Shown piece after piece: positions 52,861 through 60,386 of a DNA stretch of 64,000 bases (the first letter of the stretch is position 1; every line of letters starts with the position of its first letter). The notes beneath the pieces were generated by a model, which did not search any database, had not been told where the DNA came from, and saw only the letters and a list, made by a program, of their open reading frames with translations. A program made the translations under genes and the position numbers. Source of the DNA: Ktedonobacter racemifer DSM 44963 (lineage in GTDB: Bacteria > Chloroflexota > Ktedonobacteria > Ktedonobacterales > Ktedonobacteraceae); assembly GCF_000178855.1 (NCBI RefSeq), contig NZ_ADVG01000002.1, positions 2,852,001 to 2,916,000 on the forward strand. Direction: 5' to 3'.

Positions 52861-53526
52861 ATGTCTATGGTAAACCAGATTTTGCATATCAATATACAGA
52901 CGCCCGGTGGGCATCTTGAAAGCATACTCAAGCCCGTAGATGATGGCCAGAAGCCAGCTTATGTCGGTATTGTCTGCCATCCTCATCCTCTATTTGGCGG
53001 CACGATGCATAATAAAGTCGTTTTCAAAGTAGCGCAAGTCATGCAGGCCAACGACATCCCTTCGCTCCGTTTCAATTTCCGTGGCGTTGGCCATAGCAGT
53101 GGGACATATGACGAGGGGCGCGGCGAGATGGATGATGTGCGCTATGCTCTCGATTTTATGAGCCGCAAGTATCCTGGCGTGCCAGTGATCCTGGCCGGTT
53201 TCTCGTTTGGTGCATTTGTTGGACTCAAGGTCGCGGCCATTGACGACCGCGTCCAGGCCATGATGGGCCTGGGCGTGCCCGTGCGCTGGTTCGGCGCTAC
53301 CAATCCCCTGGCCGGTTGTCACAAACCCAAGCTGTTTATCCATGGGACCAGGGATGATCAGGCGCCTTATGAGGCCGCGATGCAGTGGTTTGAGCAGGTG
53401 CCAGCCCCCAAACGCATCGTCACTGTGCAGGACGCCGACCACTTCTTCCAGGGCAGGTTAGACGAGGTGCAGGCCATCATCGCAAATTTTGTCACTACCT
53501 TGCCCCAGCCCTCGCATAGCCTATAA
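52861..53526 (+). CDS. Alpha/beta hydrolase
   Basis: The 221-residue product has the alpha/beta hydrolase triad: the nucleophile in GFSFGAF near residue 118, Asp in HGTRDDQAP near 162, and His in DADHFFQG near 195. The oxyanion phrase is CHPHPLFGGTMHN near 38. This matches the YfhR/CinA-adjacent type of dienelactone-like hydrolases with HPHP. The substrate is unknown. ATG 52861 or 52867 follows AAAAGGATAA. A long palindrome follows the stop. Confidence 0.9.
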   Translation: MSMVNQILHINIQTPGGHLESILKPVDDGQKPAYVGIVCHPHPLFGGTMHNKVVFKVAQVMQANDIPSLRFNFRGVGHSSGTYDEGRGEMDDVRYALDFMSRKYPGVPVILAGFSFGAFVGLKVAAIDDRVQAMMGLGVPVRWFGATNPLAGCHKPKLFIHGTRDDQAPYEAAMQWFEQVPAPKRIVTVQDADHFFQGRLDEVQAIIANFVTTLPQPSHSL

Positions 53527-53529
53527 ACT

Positions 53530-53592
53530 ATCGCTGGGAGAGTATGGACCCTGTCAGCCTCTGGTTGCCAGGGTCCATACTCTCCCAGCGAT
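53530..53592. terminator. Long palindrome, 24-bp arms
   Basis: The perfect arms begin ATCGCTGGGAGAGTATGG, with a 15-base loop. It lies immediately after the hydrolase stop codon and is followed by TTTTAATTTATTTT. Confidence 0.8.
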
Positions 53593-53622
53593 TTTAATTT
53601 ATTTTCAAGGAAGTACATTATC

Positions 53623-54096
53623 ATGACACAGAACCAGACCGTATTTGAAGTGCATACCGTTGCCGTGGAAGACACATATGTGTTGCGTCAGAGTGTCCTG
53701 CGTCCCATGCAATCCCTGGCCGAGTGCGCCTATCCCGAAGATCACGAGCCGGAGACGCTGCATGCAGGCTGTTATCTCGATGGTCAGCTAGTAGGCGTGG
53801 GAACGATTTTCCGCGAGAAGCGGGAGGGCAGTGAGGCTCCGAGCGGCTGGCGTGTGCGCGGAATGGCGGTAAGTCCAGAAGCGCGGGGGTCCGGCTGTGG
53901 CGGCTCCGTTCTAGAGGTACTGCTCGCGCACGCTGAGAAGCATAGCCCTCAGGAAGAAACATTCGAGGTCTGGTGTAATGGCCGCGTGAATGTAGAAGGC
54001 TTCTACCAGCGCTATGGCTTCCAGCGCTATGGCGATATCTTCGACGTTCCTCCCATTGGTCTACACGTCGTGATGGTCAGGCATACCCAGCTTTAA
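53623..54096 (+). CDS. GNAT-family acetyltransferase
   Basis: The 157-residue product has the acetyl-CoA-binding segment VRGMAVSPEARGSGCGGSVL (about residues 78-97) and the C-terminal FYQRYGFQRYGDIF. It is an N-acetyltransferase of the GNAT fold with unknown acceptor. The central Gly of the Q/RxxGxG/A motif fits as RGSGCG. ATG 53623 follows CAAGGAAG. The gene sits between a hydrolase and an amidotransferase on the same strand. Confidence 0.9.
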   Translation: MTQNQTVFEVHTVAVEDTYVLRQSVLRPMQSLAECAYPEDHEPETLHAGCYLDGQLVGVGTIFREKREGSEAPSGWRVRGMAVSPEARGSGCGGSVLEVLLAHAEKHSPQEETFEVWCNGRVNVEGFYQRYGFQRYGDIFDVPPIGLHVVMVRHTQL

Positions 54097-54216
54097 GCTC
54101 CACAAATATATATGTAAAAGCTGCACAAAATAGAAAATTTAGCATACAATAAGAATCGTGGGAAAGATGCCATGAATATATCGGATTGATAGGTGAGCGT
54201 AGGAGAGGCAGAGAGC

Positions 54217-54912
54217 ATGGAAGATATTGTGCGTATCGCGCTGATAGGTGATTACCGGGACGACATGATTGCGCACCAGGTGATTCCCCAGGCCCTGGAG
54301 CGGGCGGCGCGCCCGTTGTCACTATGCCTTGAAATACGCTGGCTGGCGACCTCGCAGGTACAGCATATGCGTTGGGAGGACCTGGCTAAATTCGATGGAC
54401 TCTGGTGTGTTCCTGGCACAGCCTATGCGCAGCCTGAGGGAGTGTTGCGCGCGATTCGCCTGGCGCGAGAGCGCTGGCTCCCCTTTCTAGGCACCTGCCT
54501 GGGTTTCCACTACACACTCATCGAGTATGCCCGTCATGTCCTGAGCCTTCCCGAAGCAGATCACGCCGCTATCAAGCCTGATGCGGGCTTGCCCCTGATC
54601 GCTCCGCTCGTGCGCTCGCATACGGATGAGCGTATTCTATTTCAGCCTGGTTCATCTATCAGTCGGATATATGGGGCATACGAAACCATTGAGCAGTATG
54701 GGAATTATGATTTTGGCCTGGACCCTCGTTGTCGCGACCTACTTACCTATGATGATTTAGCCATCTGTGGGCTGGATAGAAGTGGTGCGGCGCAGGCTGT
54801 AGAGCTTCATGGGCATCCCTTCTTCTTTGCCACCCAGTATCAGCCAGAACTCCATGAAGTTCGCAACGAGATGCACCCCTTAATCAAGGCCTTTTTGCGT
54901 GCCGCAGCATAG
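54217..54912 (+). CDS. Class I glutamine amidotransferase-like protein, catalytic His replaced
   Basis: The 231-residue product resembles the glutaminase domain of CTP synthase: DGLWCVPGTAYAQPEGVLRAI near residue 57, then the nucleophile elbow GTCLGFHYTLIEYARHVL near 90 and ATQYQPELHEVRN near the end. The usual catalytic triad phrase is QFHPE, but here it is QYQPE, so the His is Gln. It may therefore be inactive as a glutaminase, or use another base. ATG 54217 follows GGAGAGGCAG and is preferred to GTG 54193. Three DnaA-box-like repeats follow directly after the stop. Confidence 0.85.
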   Translation: MEDIVRIALIGDYRDDMIAHQVIPQALERAARPLSLCLEIRWLATSQVQHMRWEDLAKFDGLWCVPGTAYAQPEGVLRAIRLARERWLPFLGTCLGFHYTLIEYARHVLSLPEADHAAIKPDAGLPLIAPLVRSHTDERILFQPGSSISRIYGAYETIEQYGNYDFGLDPRCRDLLTYDDLAICGLDRSGAAQAVELHGHPFFFATQYQPELHEVRNEMHPLIKAFLRAAA

Positions 54913-54915
54913 TAT

Positions 54916-54946
54916 GGTGGATAACTTGTGGATAACTTGTGGATAA
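54916..54946. promoter_or_regulatory. Three DnaA-box-like repeats at 11-bp spacing
   Basis: GGTGGATAA (54916-54924), TGTGGATAA (54927-54935) and TGTGGATAA (54938-54946) lie in one orientation. The last two are perfect DnaA boxes (TTATCCACA on the minus strand). The spacing of 11 bases places them on one helix face. They could bind DnaA, for replication control or titration. Confidence 0.65.
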
Positions 54947-54948
54947 CT

Positions 54949-55020
54949 AAATGGTAGGTTCAGCAACGGTGGATGGGCCAGGCATGCCTGGCCCATCCAC
55001 CGTTGCTGAACCTACCATTT
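54949..55020. repeat. 72-bp perfect palindrome with no loop
   Basis: The two 36-base arms are exact complements meeting at a GGCATGCC centre, the longest in the window. It lies between three DnaA-box-like repeats and 5S rRNA copy B. It could form a very stable hairpin or cruciform; there is no loop, so it is unlikely to be a simple terminator. Confidence 0.85.
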
Positions 55021-55030
55021 TTACGAAAAT

Positions 55031-55055
55031 AAAAAGACCGCTTGTGTTGAGCGGG
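55031..55055 (-). terminator. Terminator of 5S rRNA copy B
   Basis: On the minus strand CCGCT and AGCGG pair and are followed by TCTTTTT. It is closely similar to the terminator of copy A. Confidence 0.85.
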
Positions 55056-55179
55056 CGAAACGGCGGTGTCCTATTTTCCCGTGGGGCTGCCCCCAAAGTA
55101 TCGTCGGAGCTGAAGAGCTTAACTACCGTGTTCGGGATGGGAACGGGTGTACCCTCTTCGCAATAACCACCGGTTCGCC
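55054..55179 (-). rRNA. rrf: 5S rRNA, copy B
   Basis: It is the same as copy A (45021-45146) except for two base differences within the gene, and it is read on the opposite strand. Its own promoter and terminator make it an independent 5S gene with no 16S or 23S nearby. Confidence 0.96.
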
Positions 55180-55212
55180 TGCGCATACAAGCGGTTCCGA
55201 TTGACATGGTGC

Positions 55213-55241
55213 ATAATATCATGGTCTCTAAATATTGTCAA
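55213..55241 (-). promoter_or_regulatory. Sigma-A promoter of 5S rRNA copy B
   Basis: On the minus strand TTGACA (55236-55241) and TATTAT (55213-55218) are 17 bases apart. The arrangement is the same as at copy A, although the spacer sequence differs. Confidence 0.9.
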
Positions 55242-55249
55242 CAGTTTTG

Positions 55250-55284
55250 CGAGGCAATTTTTTTATTGCGCAAAAATTGCCTCG
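55250..55284. terminator. Hairpin upstream of 5S copy B promoter
   Basis: A GCGAGGCAATTTTT arm pairs with AAAAATTGCCTCG across a loop of about 8 bases. It could terminate transcripts from either side. It directly abuts dispersed box B. Confidence 0.6.
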
Positions 55285-55290
55285 TAAAGC

Positions 55291-55318
55291 GACTTCTCGC
55301 CACTGCGTGGCTCGCTGG
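55291..55318 (+). repeat. Dispersed repeat box B, copy 2
   Basis: It is identical over 28 bases to 15590-15617. As at the first site, it leads straight into a long perfect palindrome. Confidence 0.8.
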
Positions 55319-55382
55319 TTGTTATATATGCTGGGCCAGGGCTGGCGGAGCCAGCCCTGGCCCAGCATATATAACAACCAGC
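55314..55382. repeat. Long palindrome, 33-bp arms, 3-base loop
   Basis: Perfect arms beginning GCTGGTTGTTATATATGC surround loop GGA. The right arm runs into a 16-bp tandem repeat whose unit resembles the end of that arm. Confidence 0.82.
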
Positions 55383-55443
55383 ATATATGACAATCAGCAT
55401 ATATAACAACCGTCATGTATAGCGGCCAGCATGTATAACAGTA
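55364..55443 (+). repeat. 16-bp tandem repeat, five units
   Basis: Units begin AGCATATATAACAACC and recur every 16 bases at 55364, 55380, 55396, 55412 and 55428, diverging toward the right. The first overlaps the palindrome arm, which suggests the repeat arose by copying of the arm end. Confidence 0.78.
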
Positions 55444-55657
55444 AGTGCTGAGGAGGGGAGACCCAACTGTGGTGACCTATGGCATTGGTGAGAGAGAGAT
55501 TTTGCAGCAGAGTTATTCACAAAATGCAGAGTTTATGTGTCTCCATTTTTGTTGCTCATCCGTGTACAAGTAAAGAAAAGCATACGTTGCTAAACTGATA
55601 TATAGCCTTGCGAGCGCTTATAGCATGGCGCGAGTGATACGGACAGGAGGATATAAC

Positions 55658-56029
55658 GTGAGTACCTATCAAAATCCTAATCCGCAGCAGACGCCGATTG
55701 TGGCTGGTGTCTTCCAGAGTGAGAACCAGGCCAAGGTGGCCGTGGATGAATTGCGCAAGCACAATTTCGCCCATGATCAAATTGGGGTGGCCATTCCTGA
55801 GAAGAGCCAGGTAGATAGCCTGTCACAGGATTTCATGAAATTGGGCGTGCCTCAGCAGCAGGCTTCGTACTACGAGAGCGAGTTCAATTCTGGTCATATC
55901 GTAGTCTCAGTGCGGCCAGATGGGCGCGAGGGCGAGGCCGAGCATATTCTCCGCGATAGCGGTGGGTATGATCAGGGCGAGAAAAAAATGGGAGAAGAGC
56001 CTCCCATGAAAAACGAGGGAGAGCGCTAA
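55658..56029 (+). CDS. Stress-induced YflT-like protein
   Basis: The 123-residue product resembles the general stress protein 17M/YflT domain: VAGVFQSENQAKVAVDELRK near residue 14, then HDQIGVAIPEK and YYESEFNSGHIVVSVRPD near 73. These small cytoplasmic proteins are induced by stress in Bacillus. The C-terminus (DQGEKKMGEEPPMKNEG) is highly charged. The start is GTG 55658 preceded by AGGAGGATATAAC. It is alone, with a palindrome behind it. Confidence 0.8.
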   Translation: MSTYQNPNPQQTPIVAGVFQSENQAKVAVDELRKHNFAHDQIGVAIPEKSQVDSLSQDFMKLGVPQQQASYYESEFNSGHIVVSVRPDGREGEAEHILRDSGGYDQGEKKMGEEPPMKNEGER

Positions 56030-56058
56030 GCCAGGCGTTTTTCAACAGCAGTATAGAG

Positions 56059-56100
56059 AGAAGGGGGTGCGCGTCCCTGCGAGGATGCGCACCCCCTTCT
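56059..56100. terminator. Palindrome, 14-bp perfect arms plus inner pairs
   Basis: AGAAGGGGGTGCGC pairs exactly with its complement across 14 bases that hold a further 4-bp stem. It lies about 30 bases after the stress-protein gene and ends CCCCCTTCTGG. Confidence 0.75.
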
Positions 56101-56263
56101 GGTTTTGGATGTTTGGGCTTTGACTCTATTTTTTCATATGGCACGTATAGTTACTAACGGTGGTGTGGAGGGCAAAGTGGGGCGAGAAATAGGGTGAGTG
56201 TGAGGGGCAAATTATGGCACTGGTCAATCATTAGTAGCGAGTGATGAAGGAAACATAGAAGGT

Positions 56264-56587
56264 ATGGTAAAGAGGCATGTATTGTCACCCGAACAACGTA
56301 TCTATATCCCCCTGGTTGCGATAGAGAGAGCGACCCAGAAGCATTCCTGGAGCCGTCTACCGGTAGCTGTGGCATCTAAACCTGATCAAGCGTGTGGTGA
56401 GGCGCGACGCATTGGCTATACTGGTCGCGAGGAACACGACCTGGCACTATATCGCTTAAAGATTAAGCCTGTTGGCTTGTCAACTATGACGCTACCGGGT
56501 ATCTATATCATCGACAAGGGCATGTTTCAAGACTATGAGGAATGGAAGGCGATCCAGGAGCCGAGCTTGGAGACCCCCGCTGAATAA
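56264..56587 (+). CDS. Unrecognised 107-residue protein
   Basis: I do not recognise it. The product is basic at the N-terminus (MVKRHVLSPEQRIYIPLV), then has GYTGREEHDLALYRLKIKP and ends with an acidic tail. No membrane helix, signal or metal motif is evident. ATG 56264 follows AAGGAAACATAGAAGG. Directly after the stop lies a copy of the pst-type leader (56590-56706). Confidence 0.6.
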   Translation: MVKRHVLSPEQRIYIPLVAIERATQKHSWSRLPVAVASKPDQACGEARRIGYTGREEHDLALYRLKIKPVGLSTMTLPGIYIIDKGMFQDYEEWKAIQEPSLETPAE

Positions 56588-56589
56588 AC

Positions 56590-56706
56590 TATTTTTATTG
56601 TTCTCTTGCTTAAAATAGGCCGTTGGGCGGATGGGTTCGATATTTGCCTGCTTGTGTTTAGGGGATGTTAACCTATCCCTGGAGAAAGTTTAACACCCTT
56701 TTAACC
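56590..56706 (+). repeat. Orphan copy of the pst leader with Pho-box-like array
   Basis: The segment is about 120 bases long and closely resembles 59095-59210 upstream of pstS. Near-identity is strongest over the last 60 bases. TTAAC or TTTAG elements at 56657, 56668, 56690 and 56701 keep the 11/22/11 spacing. No phosphate gene follows; a palindrome and a dead minus-strand gene do. Confidence 0.75.
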
Positions 56707-56761
56707 ATGCCCTATGTGATGAGATAGACAAGATATAAAGCAGTCCTATCCTGGGCCAAGA

Positions 56762-56816
56762 TGTTCGCTAAGAGAGGCGCTGGAGGACATTCCTCCAGCG
56801 CCTCTCTTAGCGAACA
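56762..56816. repeat. Long palindrome, 26-bp arms, 3-base loop
   Basis: Perfect arms beginning TGTTCGCTAAGAGAGGC enclose loop CAT. It lies between the orphan leader copy and the 3' end of the decayed gene. Confidence 0.8.
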
Positions 56817-56829
56817 CCCAGATAAAACT

Positions 56830-58586
56830 CTAGCACCCACGAAACCAAGCATCTAAATTATTAGATATGTTTGGAGAAACAAAGGTGCTGGGTGTGATAA
56901 CTAGCATATCTACACCAGGAGAAGCAAACAAACGCTTCGTATGGTACGTAATACCCTGCTGATCTAGTTTTTTGAGCAAATGGGTCGTGCTCGTCCCCTG
57001 GCCTACCAATTCAATAATACTGGGATTATTGGCCTTTAGGATCGCATGAGTATATTCAGGGATGCGTGAATTGTTAGCATCAGCAAGGCGTGGATCAATG
57101 GCAATGATGTGGCTTTGCGTTCTAAAAAGCAAAGGGTTCGCGATCCACATACTAGCCCAGACAAAGTGAATGTTTTCTTGTTGTAGGTAGGTAATCAGTG
57201 GCTCATATTCTCTGGGGGCGATAGTGCAACCAGATGTTTGAAATGTATAATAAGCGTCTGCCTTGTGATACTTATAGAGTTGTGCTCCTGTATTGAAGAG
57301 GAAGATAATCAAGAGAGCGCTTAACAGCAACGTGGCAACGCGAGAATTAGGAAGCTGGCGCGATACATTCAAAGGGTGAGCAACGTTCTTCTCTGTCTCA
57401 CTCCCTTCTGATTTGTGCTTAAGTCCAAGCACTGCCATAAGCACGACGACAAATGCTGTCGCGATGAAAAAGGGAAGGGCTAGCATGATTGGAGTGGTAT
57501 AACGACCAACCAGGTCTGTTGATCCACAATGCATGACAAGGCCAGCTACTGATCTACTTGAGAAGCAAAACACGCTCGCGCTACAGATACAGAATAGTAG
57601 CGGAAGGGTAACCAATGAGCGTGCTTGCTGGAGCAAAAGCGAGGGCTTGAAGCAAGAAAATACGACAGCAGCAATGGTTACAATGATGCAGACGAAACCA
57701 AAGATCAATGCAGGAGTACGCAAATGGGGATGTATCGCGCTCACATCGGTTTCTGTTGGTAACGCTCCACCAATGACGCGTGGAACGCTACAAGTGACAT
57801 AGAGTTTAGTTACCTGGAGAAGGGTCCTGGTACGACTCTCCCCAGCATAGGGAACGCTACCACTGCTAAAGATATATTTAACATTCGCTCATTGATTATA
57901 GTAGCCCCAATAGATCGCAGGCGCGGCTCCTACAAGGGCAGGAGGAAGGCTTGTTAGAGCCAACAAGAGCTTCTTCACGGTTGCTGATAGAGGTTGCCTT
58001 CTCTGCTATATAGTCCAGGTACAATAGCCAGCTATCCAGATGATGGTTGTGACAATTGCAACAGCCATAAGGGGGTTAATCCAGACCCTCCAAGGGTACG
58101 TAGTTGTATAACCAGGTCATAGGTTGGAGGGATAGCCGCGCAGAACGTCGCGATAAAAATAAACGCCGCTCTGGCATATTCAGGGAGGCGTAAGCCGTTC
58201 GTCAAAGCTGCAGCCAGTTTCCATGTTAGCCAGACTAAGATTAGCGATAAACAGGTTGTTTCAGCGCGCACAGCCCAGACCGTTTGCCCCATAATAGAGA
58301 AGAAGATCGCCATCAAATAGGCTTCGAAGCTTCCCATATACTGTTGACCAAAGAAATATACTGGGCGTTCGCCATATAATATATGTTGAGCCTGGATTGC
58401 GACCATCGACTCATCACCCTCAATTACACCATGTGTGCGTATAACAAACCAAACACGAACCGCGAGTGCGAGAACTAAGCAAATCCACAAAGAGAGAATA
58501 GGTAAGAGAGAAAGCGCTTTATGCTGGTAAGAGCTTCTCGCAGGAGGGAGGGAAGTTGGCTTGAGAGCCTCTGTGCCAATACTCAT
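56830..58586 (-). pseudogene. Decayed GT39/ArnT-like membrane glycosyltransferase
   Basis: The fragments on the minus strand together form one inactivated gene. The N-terminal part (58586 downward) has several membrane helices and the family-type motif GVIEGDESMVAIQAQ and YFFGQQYMGSF of GT39/ArnT-like enzymes. A frameshift lies near 58080, after LRTLGG. In the next frame a helix (MAVAIVTTIIWIAGYCTW) runs into an in-frame TAG at 58006-58008. Further membrane sequence then meets a TGA at 57889-57891, and the same frame continues to 56830 as the C-terminal domain. Some sequence near the frameshift may also be missing. The parent would have been an integral membrane sugar transferase. ATG 58586 follows AGGAATTATAATT. 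Confidence 0.75.
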
Positions 58587-58742
58587 ATAATTATAATTCC
58601 TGACATTGATAATGGTATGCAGATGAAGAGATTCGTGCTTCTGCAATTACATACAACATTTCATTGATATAAACGTCCTACTGTACTATATAGATGAGGC
58701 TTAAGTTTGTCAATTCTCATAGTGTTAACATGAAGAGCTGAC

Positions 58743-58770
58743 CGACACTGCTAAAACACGCGTCTACATA
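58743..58770 (+). repeat. Dispersed repeat box A, copy 3
   Basis: It matches 15557-15584 except for two changes (CGACACTGCTAAAAC instead of CGACGCTGCTAAAGC). It abuts a long palindrome. Confidence 0.78.
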
Positions 58771-58841
58771 GAAGGAGGCCCAGGATACGTGTAAAAATCT
58801 ATCACTATGATAGATTTTTACACGTATCCTGGGCCTCCTTC
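58771..58841. terminator. Long palindrome, 34-bp arms, 3-base loop, T tract
   Basis: Perfect arms beginning GAAGGAGGCCCAGGATACG enclose loop CTA, and CTTTTTTG follows the right arm. It has the strongest intrinsic-terminator character of the set. Confidence 0.82.
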
Positions 58842-59161
58842 TTTTTTGTACCTTTCTAGTCTAGACCAGATAGACTTAACAAAACGAGATTTAACATGTT
58901 ATTATTTTCTTACGACAAGTCGAGACTATTTAGTCTCGACTGAGAAATGTGCGGCTGAGCGTGTTTCAAGCTGTAAAGGCGAAGTGAAACCTGGAAAACG
59001 GCGGAAATTTTTGATAACCTTTCGCGACTTAAAGTAAGACAATGCTGATTTTTGGGCTTTTTAGCTCTGCTTTTCTCAATGAGAGAGACAGGGTTGTTTT
59101 TATTGCTCACTTGCTTAAAATGGCCTGTATTGAGGAAATATTGACAGTTTTCCTGCTTGTG

Positions 59162-59210
59162 TTAAGGGGGTGTTAACCTATCCCTGGGGAAAGTTTAACA
59201 CTCATTTAAC
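59162..59210 (+). promoter_or_regulatory. Pho-box-like phased TTAAC array upstream of pstS
   Basis: TTAAG at 59162 and TTAAC at 59173, 59195 and 59206 lie at spacings 11, 22 and 11. OmpR/PhoB-type response regulators bind direct repeats at 11-bp spacing, so this is the likely operator of the pst operon. A PhoB-type regulator gene begins at 63743. The -10 element downstream is not clear. Confidence 0.7.
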
Positions 59211-59363
59211 TATTCCATAAAGCATAGTTAATTCTGCAATGATAACTTATGTGTGCGACAGAAAATAGGATTTTTAGGAATGGGTGAAGAGAATAGATTG
59301 AAGTTCTTCATCTTTTTCCAAAAAATAGGTTAAGTTATATCTACTTTATTTGTAGGAGATACT

Positions 59364-60302
59364 ATGTTGAAGAAATGGCGCGTAGCCCTCGTGCTTCTGG
59401 CCATCGTGGCTCTCTCAATGATTATCGCGGCTTGTGGTGGTAGCACCGGCGATGCGACCGGCAGCCCTACCACGACTGCTTCGACCCCCCAGACCAGCGG
59501 CGGTGCTTTCACCTGCGTTTCTGGCTCCATCATTGCCAGTGGTTCGACGGCTCTGCAGCCTTATGTCGATGCGGTTTCGAAGAAGTATACGGCGAAATGC
59601 TCCGGCGCTCAGATCGCTGTTCAGCCTGGTGGCAGTAAGAAGGGTCTCTCGGACGCCGAGGCCGGAACCTCGCAGATCGGTAACTCGGATGTTTTCGCTG
59701 ATAGCACCCAGAGCGATCTCGTCGACCACCAGGTTGCGATCGTCATCTTTACGGTGATCGTCAGCCCTGACGTCACCGCGAAAGACCTCACCACTCAGCA
59801 GCTGACCAACATCTACACCGGTAAAGTGACCAACTGGAAACAAGTTGGTGGCGCCGACGAGCCCATCATCGTTGTGAGCCGCCCCACCTCTTCTGGTACC
59901 CGCGCGACCTTCAAGAAGTTCGTCCTCAATGGTCAGAACGAGAGCCCTGCTCAGGCGAAGGCCCTGACCTCCGATAGCACTGGCACCGTTGTCCAGACCA
60001 TTCAGCAGAACAAAGGTGCGATTGGTTATGCCGCCCTTGGTGCCGCGCAGACCGCTCAGAAGAGTGGCCAGGTCAATATCCTGACCATCGACGGTAAAGA
60101 GGCGAACGCCGCCAATGTGACGACTAACGCCTACAAGTTCTGGAACATCGAGCACATGTACACCAAGGGCGCGGCCACTGGCCTGAGCAAAGCCTTCCTG
60201 GACTACATGTTCAGCTCCGATGCCGACACGATTGCTGAAGGCCTGGCCTTCGTGAAGATCAAAGATGTCCCCCAGGACATCCGCGATACTCACAATAAAT
60301 AA
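59364..60302 (+). CDS. pstS: Phosphate ABC transporter substrate-binding lipoprotein
   Basis: PstS captures phosphate outside the cell. The 312-residue product has a lipoprotein signal (LSMIIAACGG, lipidated Cys near residue 24), then a Thr/Ser/Pro linker. The phosphate-binding fold shows IIASGSTALQPYVDAV near 55 and IVVSRPTSSGTRATFKKFVL near 170. ATG 59364 follows GTAGGAGATACT. It heads the pst operon. Confidence 0.97.
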   Translation: MLKKWRVALVLLAIVALSMIIAACGGSTGDATGSPTTTASTPQTSGGAFTCVSGSIIASGSTALQPYVDAVSKKYTAKCSGAQIAVQPGGSKKGLSDAEAGTSQIGNSDVFADSTQSDLVDHQVAIVIFTVIVSPDVTAKDLTTQQLTNIYTGKVTNWKQVGGADEPIIVVSRPTSSGTRATFKKFVLNGQNESPAQAKALTSDSTGTVVQTIQQNKGAIGYAALGAAQTAQKSGQVNILTIDGKEANAANVTTNAYKFWNIEHMYTKGAATGLSKAFLDYMFSSDADTIAEGLAFVKIKDVPQDIRDTHNK

Positions 60303-60386
60303 GCTTTAGCCTGATGGTCGTCCTCTCCCCGAGTTGGGCGAGGACGATCTGGTTTGTTCGCTACTGTTTCAGTAAGGAGGATAGGT

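Larger units (their letters stand above)
58587..59363. other. Gap upstream of pstS with repeats and regulatory array
   Basis: No gene is supported in these 777 bases. In order the region holds box A copy 3 (58743), a long palindrome with T tract (58771-58841), a 9-bp hairpin AGTCGAGAC/GTCTCGACT (58918-58941), and the pst leader (59095-59210). About 150 bases of plain leader follow before pstS. Confidence 0.5.

Noticed and set aside
55469..55573. 35-codon frame with GTG start after AGGAGGGG
   Set aside because: It is a short frame in a repeat-rich gap with no conservation evidence.
57889..57891. In-frame TGA as selenocysteine, given selA in the window
   Set aside because: A TAG stop and a frameshift in the same gene show decay, and no SECIS-like hairpin was seen after the TGA.
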